Part shown: positions 38,603 to 46,789 of the stretch, piece by piece
How positions within the stretch are numbered: position 1 is the first letter of the stretch
Layout of the letters: each line of letters begins with the position of its first letter
Assembly: GCF_025210605.1 (NCBI RefSeq)
Contig: NZ_JAOARI010000014.1
Location: 1-64,000 of the forward strand
DNA from: Halodesulfovibrio sp.
Lineage (GTDB): Bacteria > Desulfobacterota > Desulfovibrionia > Desulfovibrionales > Desulfovibrionaceae
Length of the DNA stretch: 64,000 bases
Direction: 5' to 3'
The notes under the pieces: model-generated
Databases searched by the model: none
The model's input: only the letters and a program-made list of their open reading frames with translations
What the model was told of the DNA's origin: nothing
Translations under genes and position numbers: made by a program

Positions 38603-38911
38603 CTAATACAGCAAGGAGTAGAGTTTTTCGACAATCGCACTTGCTGCTTTATCTGAAGGAGCATTAATCAGCTCCTCAAGTAACTTGGGTGGAACTCGCT
38701 TAGAATCGTATTCAATAACAAGGGTTTTGGTAAAAATATTCAACTTTGTTTTTTTAACTGCTTCCGGCAATGTCTTAGGCGCAGTTTTAACAAGCTTCAA
38801 TGCTTCAGGGTCCGTCATGATAGATTTATCAAATAAAATCCTGATCCTCCCCGGAATATGATGCTTAACAGATAGATATTTACGCAGCTTAGCAACAGTA
38901 GCAAAATCCAT
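38603..38911 (-). CDS. Cysteine-free HMA-like protein with PGRIR motif, 102 aa (ferrosome-locus candidate)
   Basis: Starts MDFATVAKLRKYLSVKHHIPGRIRILFDKS. The PGRIR strand and the following helix-strand pattern (TKTLVIEYDSKRVPPKLLEELI) match the N-terminal domain of the P-type ATPase at 37293-35158. Neither has the CxxC metal site, so the Arg motif may have another binding role. It lies 46 bp after the Gly-rich protein gene and ends in a terminator. A FezC-like or FezA-like role is possible; I cannot decide which. Confidence 0.72.
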   Translation of the reverse strand: MDFATVAKLRKYLSVKHHIPGRIRILFDKSIMTDPEALKLVKTAPKTLPEAVKKTKLNIFTKTLVIEYDSKRVPPKLLEELINAPSDKAASAIVEKLYSLLY

Positions 38912-38957
38912 ATATTCTCCGTGAAGAAAACCATTTCAGACCGAAGAGTAACCCCTG

Positions 38958-39650
38958 TTACGGTGTTTTATTTTTGCTTTCTTCTTGTTCTATATCGTTA
39001 TCAAGTGTTTCAGAGGATACCTGTTCAGGTGCTTCCTCGCAAGATTCAGCAACAACATCCTGCTGTACTGGCTCCACAACCTCAGCAACCACAGTTTCTG
39101 TTTCAATAGCAGGCTGTGCTGCTGGAATTGCCTGTACGGTTTGCTGTTTTTTATTTTCATCCGGCAAGATCAAATCGGTAACAGCAGAAGAAATAGTATC
39201 TAAAATTGAGCCGGAAGACTGGTTACGACCGCCACCGGAGCCGCCACCTTGACCGCCCTGTCCACCACGACCACCGCCGCCTTGACCGCCGCCCATTTTG
39301 CTCATTCCGCCCATGCCGCCCCCCATACCGCCGCCGCGACCACCGCCGCCACCGCCAGCCATGCCGAGCAACATGTTTGGTAATGCACCGCCACCGCCGC
39401 CACTCATGCCGACAACAGCCATGGTTGCAAGCCCAGCACCACCGCCTTTACTGCCACTGGCAAAAGTAGAAACAGCAGCTACGCCGCCGAACATAAGTCC
39501 TTGTTTAATGGCTCCTGCAACAGCTTCTTTTTTAGTTGATTCGCCGCGTCGAAATTCCAGCCAGCCTTTCACACCACCTATGCCTGCTCCAAGAAGAAGT
39601 CCTACTCCAGCTGCCGCAACGGGTGATTTAGGAAGAATATTTTTAATCAT
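38958..39650 (-). CDS. Gly-rich low-complexity membrane-associated protein, 230 aa (ferrosome-locus candidate)
   Basis: The N-terminal third has two hydrophobic or glycine-zipper-like segments (VAAAGVGLLLGAGIGGV, LMFGGVAAVSTFA). Residues about 80-145 are extreme Gly/Met/Arg low complexity (blocks such as GGGMGGGMGGMSKMGGG). An acidic Glu/Val-rich tail follows. Gly-rich and acidic tails occur in organelle proteins of magnetosomes, but I claim no homology. It is the first gene of a two-gene unit with the PGRIR protein. The repeat-like GGC codons are coding, not a repeat element. Confidence 0.7.
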   Translation of the reverse strand: MIKNILPKSPVAAAGVGLLLGAGIGGVKGWLEFRRGESTKKEAVAGAIKQGLMFGGVAAVSTFASGSKGGGAGLATMAVVGMSGGGGGALPNMLLGMAGGGGGGRGGGMGGGMGGMSKMGGGQGGGGRGGQGGQGGGSGGGRNQSSGSILDTISSAVTDLILPDENKKQQTVQAIPAAQPAIETETVVAEVVEPVQQDVVAESCEEAPEQVSSETLDNDIEQEESKNKTP

Positions 39651-39822
39651 ACAAACACCTTATTCTTTAAGATTGTGTGAAGAGGCATACATTAGTTTGT
39701 AGTCACTAACCAGTAGTTTTTTAAAACGCCTAACTGCAAATACAGAAGTTATTATTTACGACACAACGCATGTAGTTATTCTGTACCACAGCTGAAAGCA
39801 TTTCTAAACTATGAAAGCTATA

Positions 39823-40509
39823 TTAAATCAGTACATCAAATCCACGTATAGTTTGGAGCAGTTCACGTACGTTATCTTTGATTTCAAAAAAGGCAGTTAC
39901 AATTTCCGGATCAAACTGCGTTCCAGCGCACTGCACAATTTCAGTTACTGCATCTTCATACGTCATAGCAGCACGGTACGGTCTATTCTGCAACATAGCG
40001 GAAAAACTATCAGCGACAGCAATAATACGAGCGCCCAGAGGAATATCATACATTTTCAAACCATCAGGATAGCCTCTGCCATCAAAGCGCTCATGATGGT
40101 GCAATATCACTTTCACAATCTCGCCATTCCCCACAGCTCCCATCACCGGTGCAACAATTTCTGCACCTAACTGCGGATGTCGTTTAATTTCTGCATATTC
40201 ATCATCTGTAAGTGCGCCTGATTTTTTCAGAATAGCATCAGGGACACCTATCTTCCCAATATCATGCAGATGTCCTGCTATATGGAGCAGCCTTGTCTCC
40301 AGTTTCGACAAATCAAGCTGCATTCCGATTGCTTGAGAAATTATTGCAACTTCTTCTGAATGGAGACAGGTGCAGTGATCTTTAGCATCGATAGCATTGC
40401 CAAGCGATTCTGCAAAAGAATGAAGAGACCGGAGTACAGCACGCTGCACCCGCTCATCACTTAATTCTGCAAAGCTGGAGCTTGGCGCACTAATTGGCAT
40501 TAATTCCAT
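39823..40509 (-). CDS. HD-GYP domain protein (probable c-di-GMP phosphodiesterase)
   Basis: Single-domain protein of 228 residues with the full HD-GYP set: HSEEV, HIAGHLHDIGKIGVPDAIL, HHHERFDGRGYPDGL and ARIIAVADSFSAML. These place metal ligands His, Asp and His in the expected order. It should cleave c-di-GMP to pGpG or GMP in the cytoplasm. No receiver or sensor domain is fused. It is third in the row after the diguanylate cyclase and SiaC-like genes (50 bp gap), a make-sense-break module. Confidence 0.9.
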   Translation of the reverse strand: MELMPISAPSSSFAELSDERVQRAVLRSLHSFAESLGNAIDAKDHCTCLHSEEVAIISQAIGMQLDLSKLETRLLHIAGHLHDIGKIGVPDAILKKSGALTDDEYAEIKRHPQLGAEIVAPVMGAVGNGEIVKVILHHHERFDGRGYPDGLKMYDIPLGARIIAVADSFSAMLQNRPYRAAMTYEDAVTEIVQCAGTQFDPEIVTAFFEIKDNVRELLQTIRGFDVLI

Positions 40510-40559
40510 ATCTCACCACGCAAATGGCGGTACAAGAGCAGTGACAAGAGGCACCTCAT

Positions 40560-40943
40560 CTACTGATAACTTACCAGATTAAAATGTATGTTCTGTATGT
40601 CTTCCATGAACTCTTCACCGCACTCAAGTGCCAGTTCATTCTCTTCATGGTATCGCCAGTTCACCACAACTTTGGTACTCAGCGATGCTGCATCATCCAA
40701 CAGATCAAGTAAATCCATAAAAACTTTGGAACTGGAGCTGTTAAAATATACAATATCCAACGAAAGCTCGACTGTGGCATTGCACACATTTCCGAGATAC
40801 ACTTCCAGCCAGCTGAACATTGGCCCATAAAATTTAGCGCTGTTTTCCGGATAAGATTCGCCGATTATTTCATGCTGATGCGTTTGCGGATTAAAGTGTA
40901 TTCGCGGAGATGACTTTGTTTGCGCAACAAAAAATTCTTCCAT
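40560..40943 (-). CDS. SiaC-like regulatory phosphoprotein (DUF1987)
   Basis: Protein of 127 residues with the DUF1987 core: FYGPMFSWLEVYL, then the strand LSLDIVYFNSSSSKVFMDLLDLL. In Pseudomonas SiaC the phosphorylated Thr sits in an Asn-Thr-Ser-Ser setting; here the matching residue is Ser69 (Asn-Ser-Ser-Ser). Unphosphorylated SiaC binds and activates the diguanylate cyclase SiaD. ATG 40943 has AAGG upstream; a TTG at 40967 does not. It lies 60 bp behind the cyclase gene, but no SiaA phosphatase or SiaB kinase gene is adjacent. Confidence 0.85.
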   Translation of the reverse strand: MEEFFVAQTKSSPRIHFNPQTHQHEIIGESYPENSAKFYGPMFSWLEVYLGNVCNATVELSLDIVYFNSSSSKVFMDLLDLLDDAASLSTKVVVNWRYHEENELALECGEEFMEDIQNIHFNLVSYQ

Positions 40944-41003
40944 GTAATAACCTTGTACTCTTTGCAAAAGGAGTTTTCAGAAAACAGTGAACGATGCTCA
41001 AAG

Positions 41004-42119
41004 CTAGACAACTGGATCAGCAGGGCAGTATTCCACCCTGTCACGCCCGTTATGTTTTGCAGCGTACATAGCAGTATCGGCACGCTTTACTAACAGGTCA
41101 AAACTCATAGATGAGTTCTCATATGCGGTAACGCCAATGCTGACCGTTACGTTAATAGTTCTGTGCCTGTCATAGGAGAAATCATGTTTGCGAACCGCAT
41201 CGCACAACCGCTCCGCCGCACAATGTGCCGCAGTAAGACAGGTATCAGGAAGCATCACTACAAACTCTTCTCCACCAAAACGGGCAACGACATCCACTTC
41301 ACGCAATGTTTCACGCAAGATATCTGCAACCCCTACAAGCACCTTGTCCCCGACATCGTGCCCGTAGTCATCATTCACACGTTTGAAATAATCAATATCT
41401 ACCAATAAGATGGAAAGGTCATTTGAAAAACGTTTGCAGCGAGCTATCTCTTGCGCTGCAAGCTCTACAAAATATCCCCTGTTCCACAATCCGGTCAGAC
41501 AATCTGTACGTGCCAGTCGGCACATCTCGCGCATCATTCGCTTGCGTTCTGTGATATCTGCGACAACGCCCACTACACCTGCAAGCTTGCGCCCTTCTTC
41601 AGACTGCGATTCAATTGCACCTGCGTTGATCTCAACCCATACATACCCGCCGTCCGCACTACAAAATTTTGCATGCATGGTTTTGACTACAAGCTTATTG
41701 CGCAGCACGTTGTTGTATTGCCGCACAGCTTGCGCGCTTTGGAAAAAGTATTCCATTTCAGATACTTGCTCCAAGCACTCCTGCGGAGTCTCGTATCCAA
41801 GCATTGCCGCAAGGGCTGCATTTACTTCCAGCAGCACTCCATTTGCGTCAGTGCGATAAATCCCCTCTGTAGCATTTTCAAAAATTCCCCGATAGGTTTG
41901 CTCACGCAATTGCAATTCTTCATTCAACGAAGAAAGCGCATGCTGCATCCGATCCCCCATCTTCAGCAGTCTTTTACTTTGGCGTACAACTTTTTCGTAC
42001 TCCCCAAGCAAATCCTTATAGTGCTGCTCTCCGCTTTTTTTCAGAAACACGCCTTCTGCTAATTTCAAGCGTGCATTGCGGATGACCTTTGCTTCACGGT
42101 CAAACACATTTTCTTTCAC
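41004..42119 (-). CDS. PAS-GGDEF diguanylate cyclase, SiaD-like stalk
   Basis: Protein of 371 residues. The N-terminal helical stalk (FLKKSGEQHYKDLLGEYEK, then RLLKMGDRMQHALSSLN) is like that of SiaD, where SiaC docks. A PAS domain occupies about residues 72-190 (IFENATEGIYRTDANG), which standard SiaD lacks. The GGDEF domain (about 200-365) has an intact active site, RFGGEEFVVMLPD, with the inhibitory RxxD motif (REVD) just upstream. It should make c-di-GMP. First gene of the c-di-GMP module. Confidence 0.92.
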   Translation of the reverse strand: MKENVFDREAKVIRNARLKLAEGVFLKKSGEQHYKDLLGEYEKVVRQSKRLLKMGDRMQHALSSLNEELQLREQTYRGIFENATEGIYRTDANGVLLEVNAALAAMLGYETPQECLEQVSEMEYFFQSAQAVRQYNNVLRNKLVVKTMHAKFCSADGGYVWVEINAGAIESQSEEGRKLAGVVGVVADITERKRMMREMCRLARTDCLTGLWNRGYFVELAAQEIARCKRFSNDLSILLVDIDYFKRVNDDYGHDVGDKVLVGVADILRETLREVDVVARFGGEEFVVMLPDTCLTAAHCAAERLCDAVRKHDFSYDRHRTINVTVSIGVTAYENSSMSFDLLVKRADTAMYAAKHNGRDRVEYCPADPVV

Positions 42120-42454
42120 AAAACGCCTACCTTTTTATATCGCTTTTTCTGATATTGAAATCCATTCTCAGAGTCAAGATGTTAATTGCTCATAAAAATT
42201 AGAAAAACGCTACCTACTTTTTAATGAAACGAATCCAGTTTTTTCAGTTACGCATAGAATAAGGAGCACACGGACTTTGCCCCAATAACAAATCTACTGT
42301 ATTTTCTGCCAGATACTTATTTGATTAGCGTTCAGTGACAAAGAAAACACAACACCCCCGCTATACACAAACATAACGGGGGCATGTAAACTTACGTAAT
42401 TAACACAATTGTGGTTCTCACAATTAGTACTATATTTAATGTTACAAAAGGATG
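42120..42454. other. Intergenic region, one hairpin
   Basis: Stem CCCCCG (42355-42360) / CGGGGG (42377-42382) lies just past the serine dehydratase stop and probably terminates it on the minus strand, although its T-run is weak. Nothing else is seen; the left part should hold the diguanylate cyclase promoter. Confidence 0.5.
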
Positions 42455-44089
42455 CTAAGAAGCAAACCGAATACTATCGACTTCTTTTTTTATTCTCTTG
42501 CCGGAAGGAGTCGTGCACAATCCGCCTTTACCAGTACATCGTAATGTATCCGGCAGGGTATGCCCAACTTCCCACATAGCGCTAATAACATCATCAAGCG
42601 GTAAATTTCCTTTAAAACCGAACATAGCAAGGTTTGCTGATGAAACTGCATTGCTTACTGCGCCAACATTTCGACCGATACAAGGAATTTCAACCTGTTC
42701 AGCGACAGGATCACATGTAAGTCCTAACGAATTTTGCATTGCGAGAGCGGCGGCATTGCAAGCATCCAGTGCAGAACCTCCAGCCATATCCACCAATGCA
42801 GCTGCCGCCATACTTGCAGCGGAACCACATTCCGCCTGACACCCACACACTTCCGTCGCAAACGTAGACTGCTCACTAATAAATACACCGATAAGACCTG
42901 CGGACAGCAACGCCTTAGCAGCTCTTTCGCCTCGCTCTTCCGATGGAACACCAAGCGCATCAAGTGCGCTGAACACTGCGGCAGGCAAAACACCACATGA
43001 ACCTGCTGTAGGAGCAGCTACAACACGTCCCATTGAAGAGTTTAGCTCCATCACTGCTACCGCCATAACGGTTGCCATATCCAGCATGCCTGTCGGAATA
43101 AATTTTTGCTGCTTTAAAGCAGCATGTAACTTTCCAGCAGAAGGCGTTAAAAATCCCCTCATAAAAAAGTCACCAGTAAGACCTGTGGCAATGGCAGATT
43201 CCATCACTTCCGCAATTTCTCTCATCATCTCAATGACGTTACGTTCATCCAGATTAGCTCGAGCCGATTCATACTTCACGGCAGCCTGCCACAGTGGAAC
43301 ATCACCTTGTTGACTGCACCACTCCAACATTTTTTCTGCGCGAGTATAGGGAACTTCACACTGTTCTGATGCCATAACAGGCATTACGGGAACAAGATTA
43401 CGCAGCAATGCCTTTCCACACAGCACTTGAATAGAGTCCATACGTTCCTGCGAAAGTTGTTCACGCATATGCACGACAATGACCGCACGGCTTTCAACAC
43501 CGGCTTTACCATTGTCACTTACAAAACTTCCGTGCAACGTAATGCCTGCCCCTGTTAACACCCGACAGATTTTACTCAACTGCTGTTCCAATGAAAAAGA
43601 TCTATCCCCTTCAAACATGACAACAAGTTCGTAGTAATCTCCTGCCAGATACACAGGGCATCCGTTTATTTCGTTAAACTCAATACGCCCGCCACCTGTC
43701 GACAAAGCTTTTACAGTAACAAGCTCTCCCTGCTGGTTAACCATATCCAGATACACAACATTTGGATGGTCTGCCTCAAAGCTTTTTACTTCAAATGTAA
43801 GGGCGATTCCGGCTTGCTCAATAATCGATAACGCATCAGAGAGACGCGGGTCATGCGGGGACATTCCCATCAATCCGGCAGCCAATCCTTGATCGGATTT
43901 TTGCCCTCTGTAGGTGGTCGCAAATGAACCGTTTTCCTCGAACGTCACTGTCACCCGTGACAGTGTCCCACCACTCAGTTGACCTGCTAAATTCCCGATA
44001 CGCGACGGTGCTGCTGTGTGAGAACTTGAAGGTCCGATCATAACCGGACCAATGACCTCGTTGAAGATACTTGATGGTAGTTTGGTCAT
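42455..44089 (-). CDS. sdaA: L-serine ammonia-lyase (iron-sulfur L-serine dehydratase), single chain
   Basis: Enzyme of 544 residues turning L-serine into pyruvate and ammonia. The beta part is at the N-terminus (EVIGPVMIGPSSSHTAAPSRIGNLA, residues about 8-200). The alpha part has the 4Fe-4S ligands, with PTAGSCGVLPAAVF, EVCGCQAECGSAAS and a downstream Cys in VEIPCIGRN or LTCDP. The order matches the one-chain SdaA type, though it is longer than E. coli SdaA by an extended middle segment. Start ATG 44089 follows AAGGA. It provides pyruvate, consistent with amino-acid catabolism. Confidence 0.93.
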   Translation of the reverse strand: MTKLPSSIFNEVIGPVMIGPSSSHTAAPSRIGNLAGQLSGGTLSRVTVTFEENGSFATTYRGQKSDQGLAAGLMGMSPHDPRLSDALSIIEQAGIALTFEVKSFEADHPNVVYLDMVNQQGELVTVKALSTGGGRIEFNEINGCPVYLAGDYYELVVMFEGDRSFSLEQQLSKICRVLTGAGITLHGSFVSDNGKAGVESRAVIVVHMREQLSQERMDSIQVLCGKALLRNLVPVMPVMASEQCEVPYTRAEKMLEWCSQQGDVPLWQAAVKYESARANLDERNVIEMMREIAEVMESAIATGLTGDFFMRGFLTPSAGKLHAALKQQKFIPTGMLDMATVMAVAVMELNSSMGRVVAAPTAGSCGVLPAAVFSALDALGVPSEERGERAAKALLSAGLIGVFISEQSTFATEVCGCQAECGSAASMAAAALVDMAGGSALDACNAAALAMQNSLGLTCDPVAEQVEIPCIGRNVGAVSNAVSSANLAMFGFKGNLPLDDVISAMWEVGHTLPDTLRCTGKGGLCTTPSGKRIKKEVDSIRFAS

Positions 44090-44491
44090 ACTGATTCCTT
44101 ATTTTGCTTTGCCTCATCTCCATTTTCAAAACAATTTCGGAAAAAACCATGCAATACGTAAAATACAAGCTGTAGTAGCAAGAAATACCAACCACGCCTG
44201 ATTGGTGATAGCCAACGCGGAGCACAACGTACAATACTTTGGCATTATTAAAGATGTAAGAGATGCTCCCCATTACCACATCAACTGCACAATGCTACTC
44301 GAGTTGCGACTGCCCGTCCCCCTAAACACAAAAACTTGCACTTACACACAAGCTTATACCTGAAACCAGACAGCCTATAAGCCGTATCCACTCTCCTTTA
44401 GCACAGCAATGCACAGGCTGAATACCCGAATCATTATAAGCTCTGATAGCAACCACTAACCTACCGCATGTTAAAAGGCTCACAAGCAAAC
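44090..44491. other. Divergent intergenic region without a visible enhancer palindrome
   Basis: No gene is seen. Although a sigma-54 promoter lies at its right edge, I find no GCGACA-N4-TGTCGC site here. The closest, GCGACTGCCCGTC near 44310, has wrong spacing. Confidence 0.5.
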
Positions 44492-44507
44492 TGGCACGCT
44501 ACGTGCT
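44492..44507 (+). promoter_or_regulatory. Sigma-54 (-24/-12) promoter of the DMT transporter operon
   Basis: TGGCACGCTACGTGCT: the GG and GC dinucleotides are 12 bp apart, as required, and the -24 element is a perfect TGGCAC. It lies 36 bp upstream of ATG 44543. Confidence 0.85.
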
Positions 44508-44542
44508 TAGATGGGGGTATTACACTTAAGGAGAATGTATAT

Positions 44543-45544
44543 ATGGCGGCACACGCAACAACTATCGAACAGCTTAAATCTCAGAGAGATTTGCGGTTTG
44601 CAAAGACAGGAATTTTGGTTGCACTCCTGTCCGGAATGACTTGGGGACTTGACGGGGTTATTCTTGGTATAGCTCTGACAATGGGTCCTTTCACGGATGC
44701 TTCACTTTGGCTTCTTGCTCCTTTGTCCGCAGCAGCAATGCACGATGCAGCATCAGCAATAGTTGTAACTGCAGTAAACTGTTACACAGGCAAAATTAAA
44801 GAAATTACACGAAGCCTCTTCAGCAAACCAGGGAAATTCGTGTGCCTTGGTTCACTGCTAGGCGGTCCTATCGGCATGGGTGGCTATCTGCTCGCACTCA
44901 AATTTGCTGGTCCTGCTTTTGTACTTCCTATCACAACCTTATACCCAGCAATCGCGTCACTTCTCGCAATTGTTGTGCTTAAAGAAAAAATCACAAAACT
45001 CGCTTGGTGCGGACTGGCTATGTGCATCGCGGGTGCTATTATCATTGGCTACACCCCACCTACCGGTGGCTCTGATGAATTTTTCTACCTCGGTATCGCA
45101 TTCGCTTTCGTTGCGACACTGGGTTGGGGTTCCGAAGGCGTATGTGCTGCTTACGGTATGGATCTGCTCGATCCGGCGGCAGTACTGAACATTCGCCAGC
45201 TCGTTTCTGCCACTACCTACCTTTTAGTTATTATTCCAGCTGTTGGCGGCTACATGGTTATTTCTGAAGCAGCATGGTCAAACGCAGGCTCCCTCATTGT
45301 ATTCGCAGGGGTATTTGGCGCTATTTCATACCTTATGTGGTACCGCGCTATGAACATGACAGGCGTAAGCCGTGCAATGGGTATGAACGTTACCTACGCA
45401 CTGTGGGGAATCATCTTTAGTGCAATTTTCATGGATACTGAACTCACCATGAACCTTGTTCTCGGTGCAATTACCATTACAGCCGGTATGTTTATGGTTG
45501 TTGGTAATCCTAAAGACATGATTAACTTACGTAACGTAGATTAG
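44543..45544 (+). CDS. DMT-superfamily (EamA-like) transporter, sigma-54 controlled
   Basis: Inner-membrane protein of 333 residues with about ten helices in two repeats (TGILVALLSGMTWGLDGVIL and LGIAFAFVATLGWGSEGVCAA). The start is ATG 44543 (MAAHATTIEQ), behind AAGGAG; an upstream in-frame ATG at 44468 would overlap the sigma-54 promoter and is rejected. The substrate is unknown. It is followed 9 bp later by a small winged-helix-like gene in the same operon. Promoter class links it to the other sigma-54 units to the right. Confidence 0.88.
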   Translation: MAAHATTIEQLKSQRDLRFAKTGILVALLSGMTWGLDGVILGIALTMGPFTDASLWLLAPLSAAAMHDAASAIVVTAVNCYTGKIKEITRSLFSKPGKFVCLGSLLGGPIGMGGYLLALKFAGPAFVLPITTLYPAIASLLAIVVLKEKITKLAWCGLAMCIAGAIIIGYTPPTGGSDEFFYLGIAFAFVATLGWGSEGVCAAYGMDLLDPAAVLNIRQLVSATTYLLVIIPAVGGYMVISEAAWSNAGSLIVFAGVFGAISYLMWYRAMNMTGVSRAMGMNVTYALWGIIFSAIFMDTELTMNLVLGAITITAGMFMVVGNPKDMINLRNVD

Positions 45545-45553
45545 GAGCCTTGA

Positions 45554-45826
45554 ATGTTTGCTGATAAACGCCCTCTTCGCATGAGTATTGCTCATATTTT
45601 TTCAGACATGAAACCTCGCTCATCACAAGATGTTTTCTCTGAATTAGAGTCTGAGTACGGTGGCGAAGGACAATTCACCCGTAGCTCAATTGAAAACCAC
45701 CTTATGTCACTGAAGGCAGTAGGAATTCTGAAAGAAAATAGTGCACGCCTTACTGCACAGGAAACATTAATTCAGTCTTACGAAATCACTTCTTTCGGAA
45801 TTGATAAATTAAAAAGTTCCCTTTAG
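45554..45826 (+). CDS. Small winged-helix-like protein, 90 aa
   Basis: Starts MFADKRPLRMSIAHIFSDMKPRSS after GGAG. The predicted pattern of helices and a short wing (DVFSELESEYGGEGQFTRSSIENHLMSLKAVGILKEN) resembles DNA-binding winged helices that choose promoters by a recognition helix around SSIENHLMSLK. No other domain is present. It is the second gene of the transporter operon. A local regulator is plausible; a protein-interaction role is an alternative. Confidence 0.65.
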   Translation: MFADKRPLRMSIAHIFSDMKPRSSQDVFSELESEYGGEGQFTRSSIENHLMSLKAVGILKENSARLTAQETLIQSYEITSFGIDKLKSSL

Positions 45827-45922
45827 TTCTTCTGATACAAAAAAAGTAGACGCTTTTGTCGTTCTTTAAGACAAAAGCGTCTACTACGTAACAGTTCGTA
45901 TATTTTGAATATCAAAAATACA

Positions 45923-45940
45923 AGCGACAACAGTGTCGCT
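45923..45940. promoter_or_regulatory. Enhancer palindrome, perfect 18-bp copy, without a nearby promoter
   Basis: AGCGACAACAGTGTCGCT matches the regulon palindrome exactly in both arms. No GG-N10-GC promoter occurs in the next 200 bp on either strand. It is about 790 bp upstream of the chemoreceptor promoter. Confidence 0.65.
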
Positions 45941-46525
45941 TTATTTCATCCATAACTATTTTCAAAAACATCCCTACCCACTCGCTACGTAACTTTATTT
46001 TATTTTTTTGCTGTTTACTCTAATGTGAAAAACAGTACAAACGATATGAATACTATTAGATTGCGCACTTGCACCATGAAAAAAAAGTAAGTACGTCATC
46101 ACAGCAAAAGAATACTAAAAGAAGCCACACTAACTTCTTAGTTCCGTAGCAAAAAGGGTTCGCAGTATTTCTATTGCGAACCCTTTTCTTATTTATGAGC
46201 TTCCCCCTCTTTAAGGCAGTATCAGAGGGGGAAGGTAAATTATATTACACAGACGACGATAAGCGCATTCGTAGTCAGGTAAAATAATTAAAGGGGGGCT
46301 ATAAAGTTATGTCAGAAACTAAACTGTAAATAGCATGAAGACACAGGATTAGGATGTATCTTCACAGAAATTCTTTTTTGCATGCATCCATTAGTTTTTT
46401 GTCGGCACATACTATTTTCATTTCGTTTAGTACTAGAGCATAGATCATGCCATACATTATAATCGCATAAGTATCTGAATTGTTTATCTTTCACATTTAA
46501 AGCATCAACCCTCTAAAAAACAATA

Positions 46526-46541
46526 GCGACACCATTGTCGC
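46526..46541. promoter_or_regulatory. Enhancer palindrome upstream of the dCache chemoreceptor
   Basis: GCGACACCATTGTCGC, both arms perfect, about 176 bp upstream of the sigma-54 promoter at 46717. Confidence 0.75.
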
Positions 46542-46590
46542 ACTATGACTGCTTTTTTATTTTAAACAACATAAACAGACTATTAGAATA

Positions 46591-46606
46591 GCGACATTGT
46601 TGTCGT
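46591..46606. promoter_or_regulatory. Second enhancer palindrome upstream of the dCache chemoreceptor
   Basis: GCGACATTGTTGTCGT, one mismatch at the last base, 65 bp from the first copy and so on nearly the same DNA face, 111 bp before the promoter. Confidence 0.7.
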
Positions 46607-46716
46607 CGCCACCAATAATGTCGGGAAACTGCCATTTACCATGCAAGTAAGCACGCATTGTTTACTGCACTAAACGCACTACCAATTATGAGAGATTCCT
46701 TTATACCATCAGAACA

Positions 46717-46732
46717 TGGTGTAATTTTTGCT
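46717..46732 (+). promoter_or_regulatory. Sigma-54 promoter of the dCache chemoreceptor
   Basis: TGGTGTAATTTTTGCT: GG and GC are 12 bp apart and the -12 box TTGCT is perfect. Confidence 0.78.
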
Positions 46733-46789
46733 TAATCACTATATATTACATGTCTTTTCAACACATCACGATTGTAGATAGGATCAATC

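Larger units (their letters stand above)
45827..46789. other. Long regulatory intergenic region with hairpins and enhancer palindromes
   Basis: Three perfect inverted repeats: 15 bp at 45846-45884 (GTAGACGCTTTTGTC and complement, T-run only on the minus strand), 13 bp at 46152-46186 (AAAAGGGTTCGCA and complement, T-rich 3' side) and 11 bp at 46200-46234 (CTTCCCCCTCT and complement). No credible gene lies among them. The rest holds the enhancer sites and promoter of the chemoreceptor gene, listed separately. Confidence 0.6.

Noticed and set aside
39206..39469. Repeat-like run of GGC/GGT units that might suggest a tandem repeat or CRISPR-like array
   Set aside because: It is the coding sequence of the Gly/Met/Arg-rich segment of the protein at 38958-39650; units are irregular and in frame.
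43946..43965. Inverted repeat CACTGTCAC/GTGACAGTG as a possible operator of the regulon
   Set aside because: It lies inside the serine dehydratase coding sequence and does not match the GCGACA-N4-TGTCGC spacing.
44468..44542. Longer N-terminus for the DMT transporter from ATG 44468
   Set aside because: It would translate through the sigma-54 promoter and lacks a ribosome site; ATG 44543 has AAGGAG.
46312..46494. 60-codon minus-strand frame ahead of the chemoreceptor
   Set aside because: No ribosome site, composition like AT-rich intergenic DNA, and it lies in a regulatory region.
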